Below, in pieces: positions 13,901-26,236 of a DNA stretch of 64,000 nucleotides; position 1 is the first letter of the stretch; each line of letters opens with the position of its first letter. A program made the position numbers and the translations under genes. Source of the DNA: Ascidia mentula (lineage: Eukaryota; Chordata; Ascidiacea; Phlebobranchia; Ascidiidae). The notes below the pieces were generated by a model, which did not search any database, was not told where the DNA came from, and saw only the letters and a list, made by a program, of their open reading frames with translations. The stretch lies in contig OX387200.1 of assembly GCA_947561715.1 (NCBI GenBank), positions 2,544,501 through 2,608,500 of the forward strand. Direction: 5' to 3'.

Positions 13901-14052
13901 TATTTCTGTGAGGTCTTAAAAATAAACTGCACATTATAACAACTTAATACAAGCAACAACTTCATCAGATTGTAAAACTGTACACTTACAAATATTAAAG
14001 TGTTGAAAATGTACACAAGAACACGCAGCGTTGTAGTTTTGCAATTTAACAT
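10960..14052 (-). CDS. Tetraspanin family membrane protein
   Basis: Six exons on the minus strand: 14052-13990 (ATG), 13725-13537, 12987-12826, 12299-12138, 11562-11491 and 11007-10960 (stop). Together they encode 231 residues, a usual length for the family, and all five introns are phase 0. Seen: four hydrophobic segments (about 9-28, 46-68, 80-100, 196-225) and a large extracellular loop containing the signature CCG (141-143), PDSCC (163-167), C181 and the membrane-proximal GC (193-194), which is the six-cysteine pattern. There are possible N-glycosylation sites at N157 and N172. The C-terminal tail is very short (ends LYQTIP). Tetraspanins organise membrane protein microdomains (family knowledge); partners cannot be told from sequence. 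Splice sites are GT/AG throughout, and the first exon ends inside TM1, as in many tetraspanins. Confidence 0.9.
11936..11988 (+). ncRNA. Hammerhead ribozyme (type I arrangement), within an intron repeat
   Basis: The complete core is present: stem I AGCTGCA (11936-11942) pairs perfectly with TGCAGCT (11982-11988). CTGATGA spans 11943-11949. Stem II is GAC/GTC (11950-52/11960-62) with a 7-nt loop. GAAA spans 11963-11966. Stem III is CAG/CTG plus the required A15.1-U16.1 pair, closed by TGGCCAT, and the cleavage position is C11981 (GUC type). Stem III is short and its loop contains the palindrome TGGCCA, a situation known from retroelement hammerheads that act as dimers. It lies antisense to the tetraspanin, in its fourth intron. 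A decayed sister copy is at 54383-54500. Confidence 0.8.
12548..12592 (+). repeat. Dispersed repeat, TGACAATGTTAATAACAATA family
   Basis: The same roughly 45-bp block, ending CAGTCT..TT.TACTCAGAA, recurs at 32956-33003 and 40659-40708 inside the two fucosyltransferase copies. Just upstream here (12511-12533) is CTGATGATGGCA...TGCCGAAACG, a hammerhead-like core whose downstream stem does not close properly. Confidence 0.5.
13458..13513 (+). repeat. Short tandem repeat, three copies of GCTCCTAGATTATAGT
   Basis: Three nearly identical 16-20 bp units in tandem inside a tetraspanin intron, next to the exon 2 splice donor at 13536. Spacers are 0-3 bp, so this is a minisatellite. Confidence 0.8.
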
Positions 14053-17000
14053 TTTCTAACTTTCGCAACAATCCTTCGCTAAACAAATTGTGATATGCGG
14101 CTCGCACTGAACAACACAGACAGCAGTCAGAAGAACAATCGAAAGACTCGAATTCTCAAAGGCATTATGACATCACAACCACGCCATTGAATAGCCCCGG
14201 GCTACGAAGAAGCGTATCTACCGTATTTAATTTGATGTTGGCTTATTCGTCTAATTTATTAAGTGTTTATATGTTAGACGGGTGTGCGGTTTTGGTGTTG
14301 CATCGTACCAAGTGAATACCCAGTCGGCTTGCTGCTGCTGTGCTGAAATTAAAGTCTGCTTGCGTGTCCTTGCTGTATAGACTACTGAATTTAAAACTCC
14401 GTGAACAGACTTAATTATTATTTGAAAGACACGTTTGCAATACCAGGTGGCTTAAGTTTAATTTGGTTCAAGCGCGTTTAGCAACTGAGCGAGTAACTTC
14501 TACCGCGTGCCAGTTGTTAGTAAAGTGACCGAGACTATAGTTGGGTGGCAAAGTTAATGACAGAGAATGACAACAAATTGTGCGAGTGAAGTGCGAACGG
14601 GTATTTAACGAGTTGCAATGAAAAAAAAGGTCTGTCGTCGAGCCAGATGCCAGAAGACTGTGCAAGTTCTGCAGGAAAGCCAACACCGCCTGCAGCCTTC
14701 GGTCCGTCTGTGTTCCAAATGGGTTACGAAACATGCGTGTTGCTACAGTGTTGTTCCAGCGAATTAATGAGTTAATCAAGAAGTGACAAAACGGTTTGAA
14801 CATGTAAATAAATTATTTTCTTCCCAATAACACACGTTTAAATCATATTTACCTGTTAGTTGTATGTGTTGTGATATGTAATAATTACAAACACAAACGA
14901 ATTACATTTGAAATATTGTTTTCTCTGCACCCCTGATTAATTGTTAATTGGTCTATTTTTATATATTTTTTTATTCAAACGTTACATCAAACGGCTCTCT
15001 TGCGTCAACTAGTGGTTACAGCGTTTAGTGGTTACATGACAAAATGTGGTAATGGGAGAACTTCGCACTGGAGATGTTATAACAAATACAACAGTGGCGG
15101 ACAAAACGGTTGCCTTTTTTGCAATGATTTCCATTCCTTACTAGCCTGTTTGTCTTCCGCGTGTGCATGGCTATCTACTCGTCTAGCGACCGAAATCGCT
15201 ATTCTTGCATCACAATACGGACTAAATTCTCTTGATAAGGCACTCTTTTGTAAAGACTAACTTTTGTATCACAAAAACTACACTAGCTTTCGCGAGTTCC
15301 CCTTGCTTCATCAGGTGTAAATAAACACAATGCAATACAGAGAAACAAGTGCAAGGCGGCGGTCGAAGAAAAAAGGCACTGTAAACGATAAGCTGCCGTT
15401 AGTTGGCGTCGTCGTGTTGCGGCATCGTTCCTGCGGCATCGTCGTGTTGACAGTGGCTCATGAACCCCCAATCTCTGTTGAGCCCATCTTTGATGTCGTT
15501 GACTAATCAAGATAATTTAGTTTGTATACTTATACAGACTGATACGGCACGTTTAATAATTTGCATCACAATGAATTTGTTAATTGTATTCTTTTTTATG
15601 GTGCGTAGTCGGAAATTAACAGCTAAATATTTTCTTTCCTGAAATGGATGAAGCTGGTTGGTTTGCAAGAGATAATTATTTTGAGCGATGGGGATAATGA
15701 AGCGTAGTACTAAAAGACGAAACATGACAAGGAACAGTGGGCGCGTCAACGACTACCAATGCTTCGTAACGCTTCACATGCCATGCGTGACGGGATGACG
15801 GATTCTGTCCACTTTCTCTTTTCTCTCGCAGTCTCTCTTTTTCCTCAAGATTAAATCAAGGTTAAATTTACAGTAATGTTTGATTGGTTTGCACAGGACG
15901 ATTTGAAAAGTGTGTTTTGTGACGATCCGAGTACACGACAACTGAACATTGACGGTTGTATTTCTTCACCAGCCACCATGTTGAATTGTTTCCCATACCT
16001 AGCAACATGGTAAGGTGACCTCCGAGAATTCCGTGGTGCGTTGTGGGTACGATCAACATAGGCTTGACGCGAGAAAGAAAAGCCAAAGCTACAGAAGCCT
16101 GCTGATAAGTATGGAGACAACACAAACGTTTTGCATCGAACAATTTTGAAAAAAGGAAATCACGAAAAACAAATTTGTATTTCAGTGCTTGTTGCAAGGG
16201 TTCGTTTGAAGAATTCTATTGTGAATGAATGTCGAAATAAGAGTTATACTTGTTATCGTTACTGATTGCAACCTTAAGATATTACGCACGCGCAAAAACA
16301 GCCCCAATGTCGTCACACTAAATTAACTGCGGTTGAGTCCATTTCGTTGGGAACTGTAGAGCCGGTTGGTATTTTAACTTATATCACGATGACATGCATG
16401 CTCTGGACAAGCCCTGTGCAATATTATTGGAAATTCTATGGCCCGGAAAGTGTTTGAATTGTCGCTTATACATCAGGATGCCTCCGCCGCCATTAGCGTG
16501 ACAATCCATGGAAGAACAAACAGTGTGTCAGGCTTGCGTCTTGTTGATATTAAGAGAATATCAAACAGAATGAAATATAAGAACAGAACAAAACAGTCGA
16601 TTGTGAGATCAGACAGAAGCTGGACGCGTGGTCGTAACACCCAGCTCCCAAGGGTTTATGTTGTATATGATTTGTAAACCACTAGAGCTGACAGACATAC
16701 AACCATAATATTTGAACAAGATGGAAACGAAAGGTGCATTTACAGTGGCGCTTCTATATTTCTTATGAAATTTTCTTGTTGTATGTTGACGCTAACACGT
16801 TATTAGCGTAAAGGCTTCACGGAAAAGCAGACCATAAATTTGGTAAAACAGAACAAAAGCATGGCATAGAGATAAATAATTATCCGGTCGAGTGTATGTT
16901 TTACCGGCATGCGCCCGCCTGCAACCAACTATTAAATGAGCCAAACGGAGTAGTTTGAGTAATAAGTAGTTACGCGTGACTTCCTAACCAACCGTGCGTG

Positions 17001-17307
17001 GAATCTAGTGGTCCAACCCGTATCTGATGACGAACAATGCACAGTCAGCGGTTTTGTGTTGAAGGAGCGGCAGTAGCAAATGCAGTAACAGGAAGCAATT
17101 ATTTAATTGTAAAAAGACAACTTTGTGCATTAAGAATTGTAGTGCATGACAAGGTATTTAAATACTTGATTGACAGAAACTGAGTCATGGGAAAATGTTT
17201 CTGCCATAACATACAATTTTGTTTTTTTGTAACACTACCCCACTTAAATTTCGAATTTCTTTACAGGTCAACTATTTAGGTATAATTAAAACGAAATTCA
17301 ACCAAAG
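14053..17307. other. Intergenic between divergent tetraspanin and DOMON genes
   Basis: Upstream regions of both genes. No exon recognised. Open frames around 14468-14803 and 15868-16197 lack domain motifs. A dispersed repeat lies at about 15290-15475. Confidence 0.5.
15290..15475 (-). repeat. Dispersed repeat with CAACACGACGATGCCGCAGGA-like core
   Basis: On the minus strand it runs from a CATGA...CAACACGACGATG block, through a TGCACTTGTTTCTCTGTATT-like stretch, to ACACCTGATGAAGC. Related copies lie on the plus strand at about 33455-33640 and 41155-41345, where CAACACGACGATG is followed by GCGCTTGTTCTATTTATCAC. Copies in both orientations mark a mobile family of unknown type. Confidence 0.5.
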
Positions 17308-19816
17308 ATGGAGAAAAATATTATCTTGCTTCTTGCTTGCTTCTCTGCTTTTGCACTGACAAACGCCGCGGTGAGTCAACATATTTCCTTCATAAAAATA
17401 CACACAAAAGGTACTTACTTTGTGTGTAATTACGTCACTCCGAATGGAACCCAAAACTTGTAACAAGACTGGGTTACGGCGTTGATGTCATTCAATGATA
17501 TCTTTGAGTAAACTCACAAGCTCTTCTGGCAAAAATATCAATACGTTTTGCCAGAAGAGCTTGTGAATTTAGTGACCCTTATCCGTGGAAGTGTCAGCAA
17601 CAAGTCGAAATCTAGTAATGTTGTAACTCCAGCTAAACAAACAGAGGAACAAAAACTCTTTTTTGTGTAGATAAATTTGGTCCGTGACGACATATTGGCT
17701 CAAGCAAATGGTGGCGGGGTTTGGACAACCGGCGTAAATTCGGCATCGGTTTCGTGGGAACCATACGACAACAATGGGACCATGATGCAAAAATACACCA
17801 TATCTGGTCCCGACGCGGGCTATGTGGCCATGGCTATTTCTTTGGACGTTGATATGGTACGTTTATGTACGGATGTAGCAGCGATAAAATTCAAAATACA
17901 CAGTAACGACTTTTTTTTAAATAAAAGAGCAATATCATCGAATGGTCTGTTATTTCATGTAAGCGTTGCCTTTCTCTACCGTTTTGAAATCGCATCGTGT
18001 GGTCTACATGTCGTTTGCTTGCTATTGACGCTTCAACCTTACGTGAAGTGGTCGAAATATTCCTTTCAAAAAAATTATTCTTAATTCTCTAGAATGTACA
18101 ATAATTTAACCCCATAGCGTTACATGTGAATGTGAGAGTTTTTTTAACCGAGACGAGAAATTGTTGACAGGGGCCGGCAGATGATTGTTATTACTGCTCC
18201 AGGGCTAACTCCACTTCTCCAAATGTGTCTATTACTTCGGCATATTTGACCGGACATGGCAGACCTGTAATTGTTGGCTTGGTGAGTCCTAGACGGTTAA
18301 ACTATATAAGCTTATAAGCACCAGCTTAGCTTGGAGTTAATAAAGCACTCTGTTTCTTGAATAAAACAAGTCGGCATTTGAGAAAATTGGACAAAAATAA
18401 ATTCTGTCAAGCAATCTTTTTCACCTAACTATTGGCGTAGGAAGGTGGGGCCACCACGGGCACTACAGGGCATGTTCCCCTTTCAAATTTGTAGGTTAAA
18501 GATTCGTAAGTTTGGGATTTTTCGAATATTAACCTGTGGCAAACTTTTATTGAAACAAACTACCAATAATCCTCTTCTGCTTCGTGACACGGTTTTCCAA
18601 ACCCAACACTTGTATTCGCTTTATACCATAGGTTTCCAAATGGTGCGTGGTTTTATTGTTGTTGGAACGTCGCCAGCTTACTTGTAGGCTTCAAACGAAC
18701 TTATGTAACAAACTGGTGACATTTCAACTCCTGCACTGATAAAATACGAGGTCATGCACCACTGCTCGTTCTGGTCCGCTGTCCAGTTGAGCGGGGTTAA
18801 TTCTTTCGTTTTACGCGACAAACCTCTTTGAAACCATTTGTTCCAAAAACGCCGTTTTGTATTTTCAAGACAGCCGCGCCACGATTTAAACAGCGCAACT
18901 TGGAATTTAAATAAAGGCAGTAGCAAGCTGATTTAGCGTTATACTGCTGTGGCGAGTATAAACGGCAAACATACCAAGGAAGATGAAGCCTGACTGTGTA
19001 GCAGGTGAAACGCCGGACAATAAAAGTCACGTTAATTGTGCCAGAAGGACAGACTCAAATATACAAAAAAGTCCTACTGGAATTGTTTAATTTCACTTAC
19101 TTCCATAAATTACTAAAATCCTCCCTTTGAATCTACACTTACGTCGGGGGCATTTCGGCCGCGTTGCACGTGAAAAAAGTTTGAAGAGGTTTCAACCAAT
19201 TTTAAACAAAACTATTGTGCTTAGAATTTCAGCATTTAAACTGTCTTAACAATTTGTCAACGCAAAGTGTGCTTACTAACATATTTATTCGTTGACCTCC
19301 AACAGTCACTAGAAATTAACGAACCGTATTTTGTAGGTCAGCGCTGATCATGTTGTTTCGACTTCGATCGCAAACGGTATGATCACGTGCGAGTTCCTAC
19401 GACCAATCAGCGTTGAGAAAAATGTGAGTGGCATCGTTACCACGTGGAATGTGTCTGCGACCTTGTACAACTTATTGTACGCCGACGGTGCTGTGGCAGC
19501 AGACGGTTTATTATCCCGCCATGCCTCAGACGGGCGTACTTTCACCAATGGAACATTCAACTTGCTCAACAACGCCAATTACAACCAGCCAGGTATATAA
19601 TTAAACAGTTGTGGCAACCATTAGCGTGTCGACACGAACTCGGTTAAATAATCAAAATGTTACTGTCGCCTTTACAACAACAAAAATATTTCCAATATTC
19701 AAATAATGTAAATTCCCGCCTTTTTAGCAACTACTGTCCAAACCACATCTTCTGCGATGGTCGTCTCATCCACCCTCACAGTGATGGTTGCTGCGCTCAT
19801 CTTCTCTATGTTCTAG
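17308..19816 (+). CDS. Secreted DOMON-domain protein, probably GPI-anchored
   Basis: Five exons: 17308-17370 (ATG, signal peptide), 17671-17856, 18171-18281, 19337-19592 and 19728-19816 (stop), encoding 234 residues. The first exon encodes a signal peptide ending near LTNAA. The middle reads like a DOMON fold: ...ISGPDAGYVAMAISLDVDM, then GPADDCYYCSR, and ANGMITCEFLRPISV followed by LYNLLYADGAV and SRHASDG. These match the 'gyvAiGfS.D.kMG.dDv..C', 'i.C.f.Rp' and 'W..yyadG' blocks of the DOMON domains of ferric-chelate-reductase-like and DOMON proteins (family knowledge; binds haem or sugar). There are several NxS/T sites. The last exon ends in a serine-rich stretch and a hydrophobic tail without basic residues, typical of a GPI signal. 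No reductase membrane domain follows, so it is a stand-alone binder. The ligand is unknown. Confidence 0.78.
17514..17566. repeat. Perfect 21-bp stem-loop in DOMON gene intron 1
   Basis: The arms 17514-17534 and 17546-17566 are exact reverse complements with an 11-nt loop. After one mismatch the pairing continues for about four more A/T pairs on the outside. It could be a small foldback transposon or a pre-miRNA-like hairpin. Confidence 0.75.
18979..19060 (+). repeat. Dispersed GATGAAGCC...GAAACGCC repeat fragment
   Basis: Same family as 6879-6965: GATGAAGCC, spacer with inverted AGCAGG, GTGAAACGCC, then ataaaag and aattgtgccagaa. It lies in intron 3 of the DOMON gene. Confidence 0.4.
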
Positions 19817-21570
19817 AAGAATATTTGCTGATTACTAACTTTAAGCCCTCTATATAAAGTTATCCTGCACCATCTTAATACGTATCATCGTGTACACGTA
19901 TACCATAATGCATAACCAGTTTTGTAAAATTTATTTACTATCGTGCGTTTTTCCTAACAAGCAATGCTATACAAAATCAAAACTAGACAGCGTTTTTTTG
20001 CAGTTAAGCGTAATATAATCTAACACATACGCGTTTTTTTCCCCCTAATGTAATAGTGATCTTATCTTGTATACAAGCCAAACAATCCACAATTAGCTTT
20101 GTGTAGTTTATTTTGCATTTGCAGTTTCCAACACATTTAACTGCGTTAGATGAAAGCACGCATTTGTATACACCAACTAAAATAACACTAATATAGCTTC
20201 TTCTGCTACACTAACTCACGACTGCTTGTTTCGTGGGCATTAATTGCATTTTCACATCTCCTTACTCGAGCGTGAAGTTTTTCGGATTTTCGGGTTGCAT
20301 GGTTTTGTGAATTGTAATTACCTTTGTCCTTCGTTAGCGCTAACGCAGAGTGTGAAAAATTGAATAAATGCTTGAATATAAATAATATCTTGTTTATAAC
20401 ACTAAATAAATATCAATGAGAATGGTAGGGATCTGATTTTTTTGCCCATTTAAGTAACAGACAGGAGTAATTAATATTGTAATCGACGGGAGGAACAGCT
20501 CCAAGCTTTCTTACTTGATTGTAGACAACTGTCTAAGAAACCTTCGATTTAGGTTAAAATCAAAAAAATCTTAAAGTCTTCTTTAATTAGACATATATAT
20601 TTCTCTTCGTTAAAAGCATCATCAGTGTCTATAAGAGCAAATTAAGAATTAGGTTCAAACAAAATAAAGTAAAGGCTCTCCACTACCTCACAACACGCCC
20701 TTTACACAACTAAAAACCTGCAACGTGCAACGGGTGGAAGCGTTGAGAAACCACGGAAAAGATGAGGACACAGGAAAAAAATAAAAACACGGTGATGATG
20801 ATGAAACGAAAACTTCTTAGACAGTTGTTTTTTATATAATAAGGTGGAAATCTTCAGGGCCAAATTGCAACAGAATGGGAAATGATTCCCAGAATCAATT
20901 CTCAAGCATGATTGTAGACAATGCGTTAAAATACGGAGGGCTGAATATGGGCTAGTAGTCCAAGTACTGGTAATGGCAGTGGCAGAGATTGCTCATAAGC
21001 AAACAGCACCTTGAGGTATATATTTGATAAGGTTTATGTACGTGTTTGTATGCGCGGGATCGTATCCAAATTAATTAAATATTAACAGACTAAACAAGGA
21101 TCAACGTGTGTGGTTTTCTGTGTTTGCAACTTATCGGCGAATGTGTACTGCTGATGTGCACAGAACATTGTACGAGTGAAGTTCAACTCAACGGCGAAGG
21201 TCACAGTACAAGAAATCTGTATACGGATGGGCGCAAACGGTGGGCGAAATAGGTCTAATGGGTAATAATGTAACAGCGCTACGTCCTGCCAGATCTAGAC
21301 TTTGGCAGGAGAAACAAAATAATATTAGTATTCAGGTAAGGATAAGGACAATATGGTGATTTTTGTGGCATATCGTTCCAAGCATTGTCGCGAGGTTTTA
21401 CCTGGCATTTATACAAAATATTGTGGGTGTTGATCGGTTGGTCCCCAGTCAGTTTTGGTATTGATGCTTTTATGCACTAGCAATTATAAGCTATTGGACT
21501 TTACAGGAAAAGAGTTCAGTTGCCTCGGCACAAAGTAAACCGACCTGCGTGCACCAGGGAGTTGTAGGAA
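19817..21570. other. Intergenic, DOMON 3' side and gene A upstream
   Basis: An AATAAA-bearing AT-rich stretch lies near 20363-20395 and could end the DOMON transcript. No exon, RNA gene or clear mobile element recognised. The 60 bases before the gene A start codon include several GGTCCCC/CAGTTTTGG-type blocks without a recognised motif. Confidence 0.4.
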
Positions 21571-24500
21571 ATGTCAAAACTGTTGTATTTCGCCGTTTTG
21601 TCCGTCCTAGTGGCATTGTGCTACCGATATTTCTGCGTGAGCAAAGCAACTGTCAGCAGCAACTCGCCCCCTTCAGAATGGAACGATATTTTCATCTCAA
21701 GCGATTCCTACAAGTCTGTTGTCAAGGTCACCGATGGAGTCTACGTGGCGATGTATTATGCGATGGCAAACGTTGCAATGATTGAAGGTAAAAACCGGCT
21801 TTCATCTAGAACCAAACGATTGACGGAAATAAATTTTACTCGTGTAATTTTCCTTTCATAACTCACCTATGCTTTTAGGCATCATTATTATCTCTACTAC
21901 ATTTAAACAAAGTTCACAGGCTTTGCAGACAAAGCATTGTAGCCAAGCTGGATCAGCCACTTTTCCCCGTGAACCTTATGATCAGAATACGAGAGATGAG
22001 ATCTCCAAACATAAAGAGCCTGTGCAGTGGGGCGATCCTGCCTTGCTGTGCGAAAGGATGGTACTACTTCCACGTTGTACATTTAAACAACGCAGTTAAA
22101 AAGCAACTTAAATACAAACGACTTAGATTTCTGTACAGGAATTGCTCAAAAAATCTGTTACTTACTTTTTGTTGGCCGTAAAGCTTTCCGAAGATTCTGG
22201 CGATGCAGGCCTTTAAGGTTTAAAATTTTATAAACTTTTTTTTAGGTAAGGACGGAATTATTATCGTTGATACAACGGGATGTCGAAGCTCGATCGAGGA
22301 GATTATGAAAGAATTTCGAAAAATCACTGACAAACCACTCAAAGCTATTATCGTGACGCATTATCACCCTGGTTAGTCTACCTTCAAATTACACTAAAAC
22401 ATTTGAAGAAATACACTGTTACTTAAAACATACATGAAAATAAAACCATTTAGAGATTGATTTTGACCGTTACAGAGACATTCCTTGGAAAATCTTTGAT
22501 GTGCCTTTAAATTTTGCATTTGACCCGAATGCCTTCATTGCCTTCGGGATAAAAATTTTTTTGTAAAATAATAGTTAGGAAACAATTGAGCGTTTTTCTT
22601 CTCGGTTTTACATGTATTAATCTGTCACTTAGATCACATTCGGGGTTTGGAATGGTTGCTTGAAGACGCCGGTCATCACGTTGACGTGTACGTCCATCGC
22701 CTGGCGGCAAGAGAAATTTCAAAATCTTGTAAAGACTCAAAAAACAAAAATAACTGTTATAGAAGCATTTAAACGTTAAATTGCCTGAAATTTCAAAACC
22801 ACACCTCAAATTATCACGCACAACTTTGGTTAAGTACAATTTTAGCAGAAACTTCGATTGGTTTTAATCAATGTTCTCTATCTCTGCCACTGCTTATCAT
22901 TATTTCGCCCGGCCATTTTGCCTACAGCAATATTTGCAATGGAGAATAGTCGATAAAATACAATCTTTTGTAAGAATGGCTTGTGCATGTGTGTTGTTCG
23001 TATTAAATTACTATTGAACGTTGTTTTAAACGATATGTCATACTTCATAACTTCCCTTTACAGTGATTACCGCCCAAGGATCTTTGAAGAGAATACTGAG
23101 ACAGTTTGGATTCGGACTAAAGAAAAAGGTCACAAACTCAGTGGTCAGCAATGCAGGAAAAACTAAATCAGAATTTCTTACTCCGAAACCAACCCACATC
23201 GTGGACGACATCCTGGATAAAAACATTGAAGGTTTTTTCACCAAACTTTATTCAACGTTTGAAGTTTATTCCACTGATAAGGGGAAATGGCATTTCTTCA
23301 GCCATGCATGTTTTCTTCCAGCTTGGTTGCAATAACTGGGCTACGAAGGCTGTAAACATAATGGTTCATGCATGATATTTATAATTTGCGCCTTAACAAA
23401 TTCATTCGAGTTTCACTTGTCTCACGGCAAAGTAGTGTTGCTGGTCAGATTTTGATTACGTGAACATTTTCATTGTACCATCTTAGGAGAAACAATGGCC
23501 AGTATGACCACATTACATAAAAAAAAGTAAAAATATTTGCTAAACAAAGCGCGAAACTATACTACCAACCTAGAACGATATTTGTGCCGCAAAAAACACC
23601 AATACAATAAACGCAATAACAGACGGAAAATTATTTTCGAAAAAATTCACACTTTCCTTATTGAACACCAGGCATCAACCTCCAACTCATCCACATTCCA
23701 AGTGAATCTTCTGACCACGTGGCGGTTTGGATGCTCGACAAAAAGGCCATTATATCTGGCGACATACTGTACGGGTCTTTCCCCAACATCGCCCCCGTCA
23801 GAGGAGATTTCCCCAGGAGTGCTGTAGATTGGTTCACGAGCATCGATAAAATCCGATACTTGAGACCTAACTTTCTTGTGGCTGGTCATATGGCGCCACT
23901 GTTTGGGGAAGAGGAGATTTTTGAATTCTTGACCAACTACAGGGATGCTATTCAGTTCGTACACGACCAAACCATCCGTCTCATTAACCAAGGATTGCAC
24001 GTGAGCGACATCGTGCGGCAAGTAAAGCTGCCACCTTCCCTTGTCAGTAAACCGTATTTGCAAGGATATTATGGAACGGTGGAGTGGACAGTCAGAGCAA
24101 TACACGCTAACTACACGGGCTGGTTTAGCGGAGAGGCTCACGAGCTTAACCCACTCACAATAAAAGAAAGAGCAGAGAAAATGAGAGAGCTACTAGAGGA
24201 AGGCGCAAGTGACGGTGGAGGCGTGGATTCTATGATTCGAAATTCTCAAGCGAATGCCCAAAAATCTTTGGATCATTTCGAGAAAACTGGCGAATTCCTG
24301 TTTATCGAGAGTCAGTGGGCACTAGAGGTCGCAAACACTGCACTTGTACTCTCGCAAGAGGGCAGCACGGAGCACGAACGAGCGAAGAAGGCAAAGATAG
24401 ATGCTCTCGTCATCATGGCTCGATATTCCGTCAGTATGACAGCGAAGAATTATTATCTTACGTGCGCTGCTGAGCTCGATGGGAGTTTTAGTCCACCTGA

Positions 24501-24858
24501 TGTTGGCAGCTCTCGAAAGACGACCGTCAACAAGATGCTCATTGGGGACTTGATGAGCCTCTTTGCAAAAAGGGTAAATCCCCAAAAATGCGACTCCTTC
24601 ACGAAAATCACCGCCCTGCTCCGTTTCACCGACATCAACAAAACCTTCGGATACATATTGCGGAACTGCGTCATCGAATTAGTCGACGACGAAAAACACC
24701 TTCCAACAACATATGACGTCAAGCTGAAGATGACGTCACAGGTTTGGCGTGATTTGGCAACAAAGGAGCGTGGTGGTTTTGGAGCTTATATGTCCGGTGA
24801 CCTGGAGGCTGATGGGAGTATGATGAGTTTCAAGCATTTGACCGATGTTTTGAACTGA
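21571..24858 (+). CDS. Alkylsulfatase-like MBL-fold hydrolase, paralog A
   Basis: Five exons: 21571-21787, 22246-22371, 22633-22728, 23064-23231 and 23672-24858, encoding 597 residues. Domains: a signal-anchor (about 4-20, LLYFAVLSVLVALCYRYF); a metallo-beta-lactamase fold from about 48 with the zinc motif T-H111-x-H113-x-D115-H116, a likely ligand H275 (AGHMAPL) and acidic candidates E214 and D233; the alkylsulfatase dimerisation region (RDAIQFVHDQTIRL, GYYGTVEWTVRAI, ELNPL); and an SCP2-like C-terminal domain. The order matches the SdsA1/BDS1 class, which hydrolyses primary alkyl sulfates to alcohol and sulfate (family knowledge). The anchor suggests action at a membrane. The exon 4 donor (GTTTTTTC) is weak, yet the join keeps frame. 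A possible AATAAA lies at 25063. Substrate unknown. Confidence 0.85.
21913..22080. repeat. SINE fragments, mixed orientation, in gene A intron 1
   Basis: It begins with the minus-orientation block (caggctttgcagac..gccaagctggatcagccac) and switches to plus orientation (gaaccttatgatcagaata...gggcgatcctgccttgct). Both parts belong to the tRNA-like SINE family seen complete at 34452-35358, so this is a rearranged relic. Confidence 0.7.
23317..23358 (+). repeat. Decayed SINE tail in gene A intron 4
   Basis: CCAGCTTGGTTGCAATAACT followed by gggctacgaaggctgtaaac is a diverged copy of the SINE 3' block (ccagcttggctgcaatgcct, tggctgcgaagcctgtgaac). Confidence 0.5.
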
Positions 24859-24914
24859 CGGCTTTGGAAAGCCTGATGTACTTTTGTGCTCTGGCAATCT
24901 TTATGCAAATCTCC

Positions 24915-24940
24915 TTTATTTATTTATTTATTTATTTATT
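24915..24940 (+). repeat. (TTTA)n microsatellite
   Basis: About six uninterrupted TTTA units just downstream of the gene A stop codon. Confidence 0.9.
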
Positions 24941-26236
24941 ATTATGTAAATCGAGTTCAATGCTGATGCAATATTAAATAATTGGAAAGGAATTGAATCA
25001 ATTCGCCATATGCTAAAACATTTGTGTAAGAGATTTTACAATGCCTTGACCATGTAATGTTGAATAAACGTATTTTCATCAAAAGAAATCTCATGATATA
25101 TCGAATAACATGGCGTGGGGTAAATGGGTCACGTTTTCCCACTCATGGCTGAAAATCAAGAATATTCTGTCTGCGCTGCCTTGATGTCACAGCAGCGCAT
25201 TTCACTTTTCTGCAAACGAAAACGACTGCAGTGTCGCATAGCTTTCCACACATAAGCACAGGCGTGATGTTTGAACATGGGTGCGTTTATGCCGAACCAG
25301 CCGAGTGCGATGAACTCCGGCCCAGATATCTGACCCCGGCCAATGGGGGCGTTTCACGGGATGGGCGTGGCTTCACGCTCCAACGCGCCGACCACAATGC
25401 CGTTTGCGTGCGGTGGAATTTCCAGGTGAAGCATACAATCGCATGAGTAAATAGTGTATCATAGGACCGGTCAACAGATATTGTGCAAACACGGCTGGAA
25501 AATATATCAGAGATCGATGTGAAAGGGTCGTAATGAGCTTCACGTGGAACAGTTAAGTGTTATTGATGTAATTCGGTGTGAATTTGTGCTTCACTCGGTA
25601 CCACACATTTTGCAACGAATTTTGTAAAGTCACAAACACGTTATGAAGTGGATTATAGCGAGTTGAGCTACGTAATGCCTCAAGATCTGGACTGTTAATT
25701 AGAATGAAACACAACTTAAACAGAGGGAGTGAAATGATGAAGACGAGGCCCTAATTTATTTTTTTAACGTTTAAATGGAAAGGTATTTGATAAACGTTGT
25801 TAGAAGTTGTTTGTGTTGTGCATTATCTTGTCAATTGCGACTGACACAAGCTGTGTAAGTAACGCGTCTGGCTGCATGACCAGGTGTCCGTAACACGCCT
25901 GACGTACAACACCTTACGGGTAACAACCCTCGACACGCTTTAGTGGCTGCAAAAGAGGCATTTGCAAGCAGTGGTTTGAGTTCTAGCGATGTGGAGCATT
26001 TTGAAAGCGGGTGGTGTCAATAGTGGTTAATTTTGTCGATTTAGCAGTGAGTGTTTTGAATCGGAAGGAAACAGAATACGCAGTTATATTTGCCACTGCG
26101 ATTGGGTAAATATTCGCTTGCGGTCGAGTTCAGGAACACCAAGGCGTTTTGTTCCGACGCAGTAGCATTGTTACTTCCACTATTCATCACTGATGCTGCC
26201 AGTTATATCATCAATACAAAAAGCAATAACATTAAA

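Noticed and set aside
14468..14803. Open frame of 111 codons on the minus strand
   Set aside because: No domain motif, no flanking splice signals that join it to another exon, and composition like the surrounding intergenic DNA.
23647..24141. 164-codon minus-strand frame within gene A exon 5 (and its equivalent in gene B)
   Set aside because: Shadow of the conserved sense frame; its conservation between A and B follows from the sense coding and conversion block.
23719..24858. Long intronless frames suggesting bacterial contamination (alkylsulfatase)
   Set aside because: Each such frame is the last of five exons with proper GT/AG joins and upstream exons encoding the rest of the fold, so the genes are eukaryotic.
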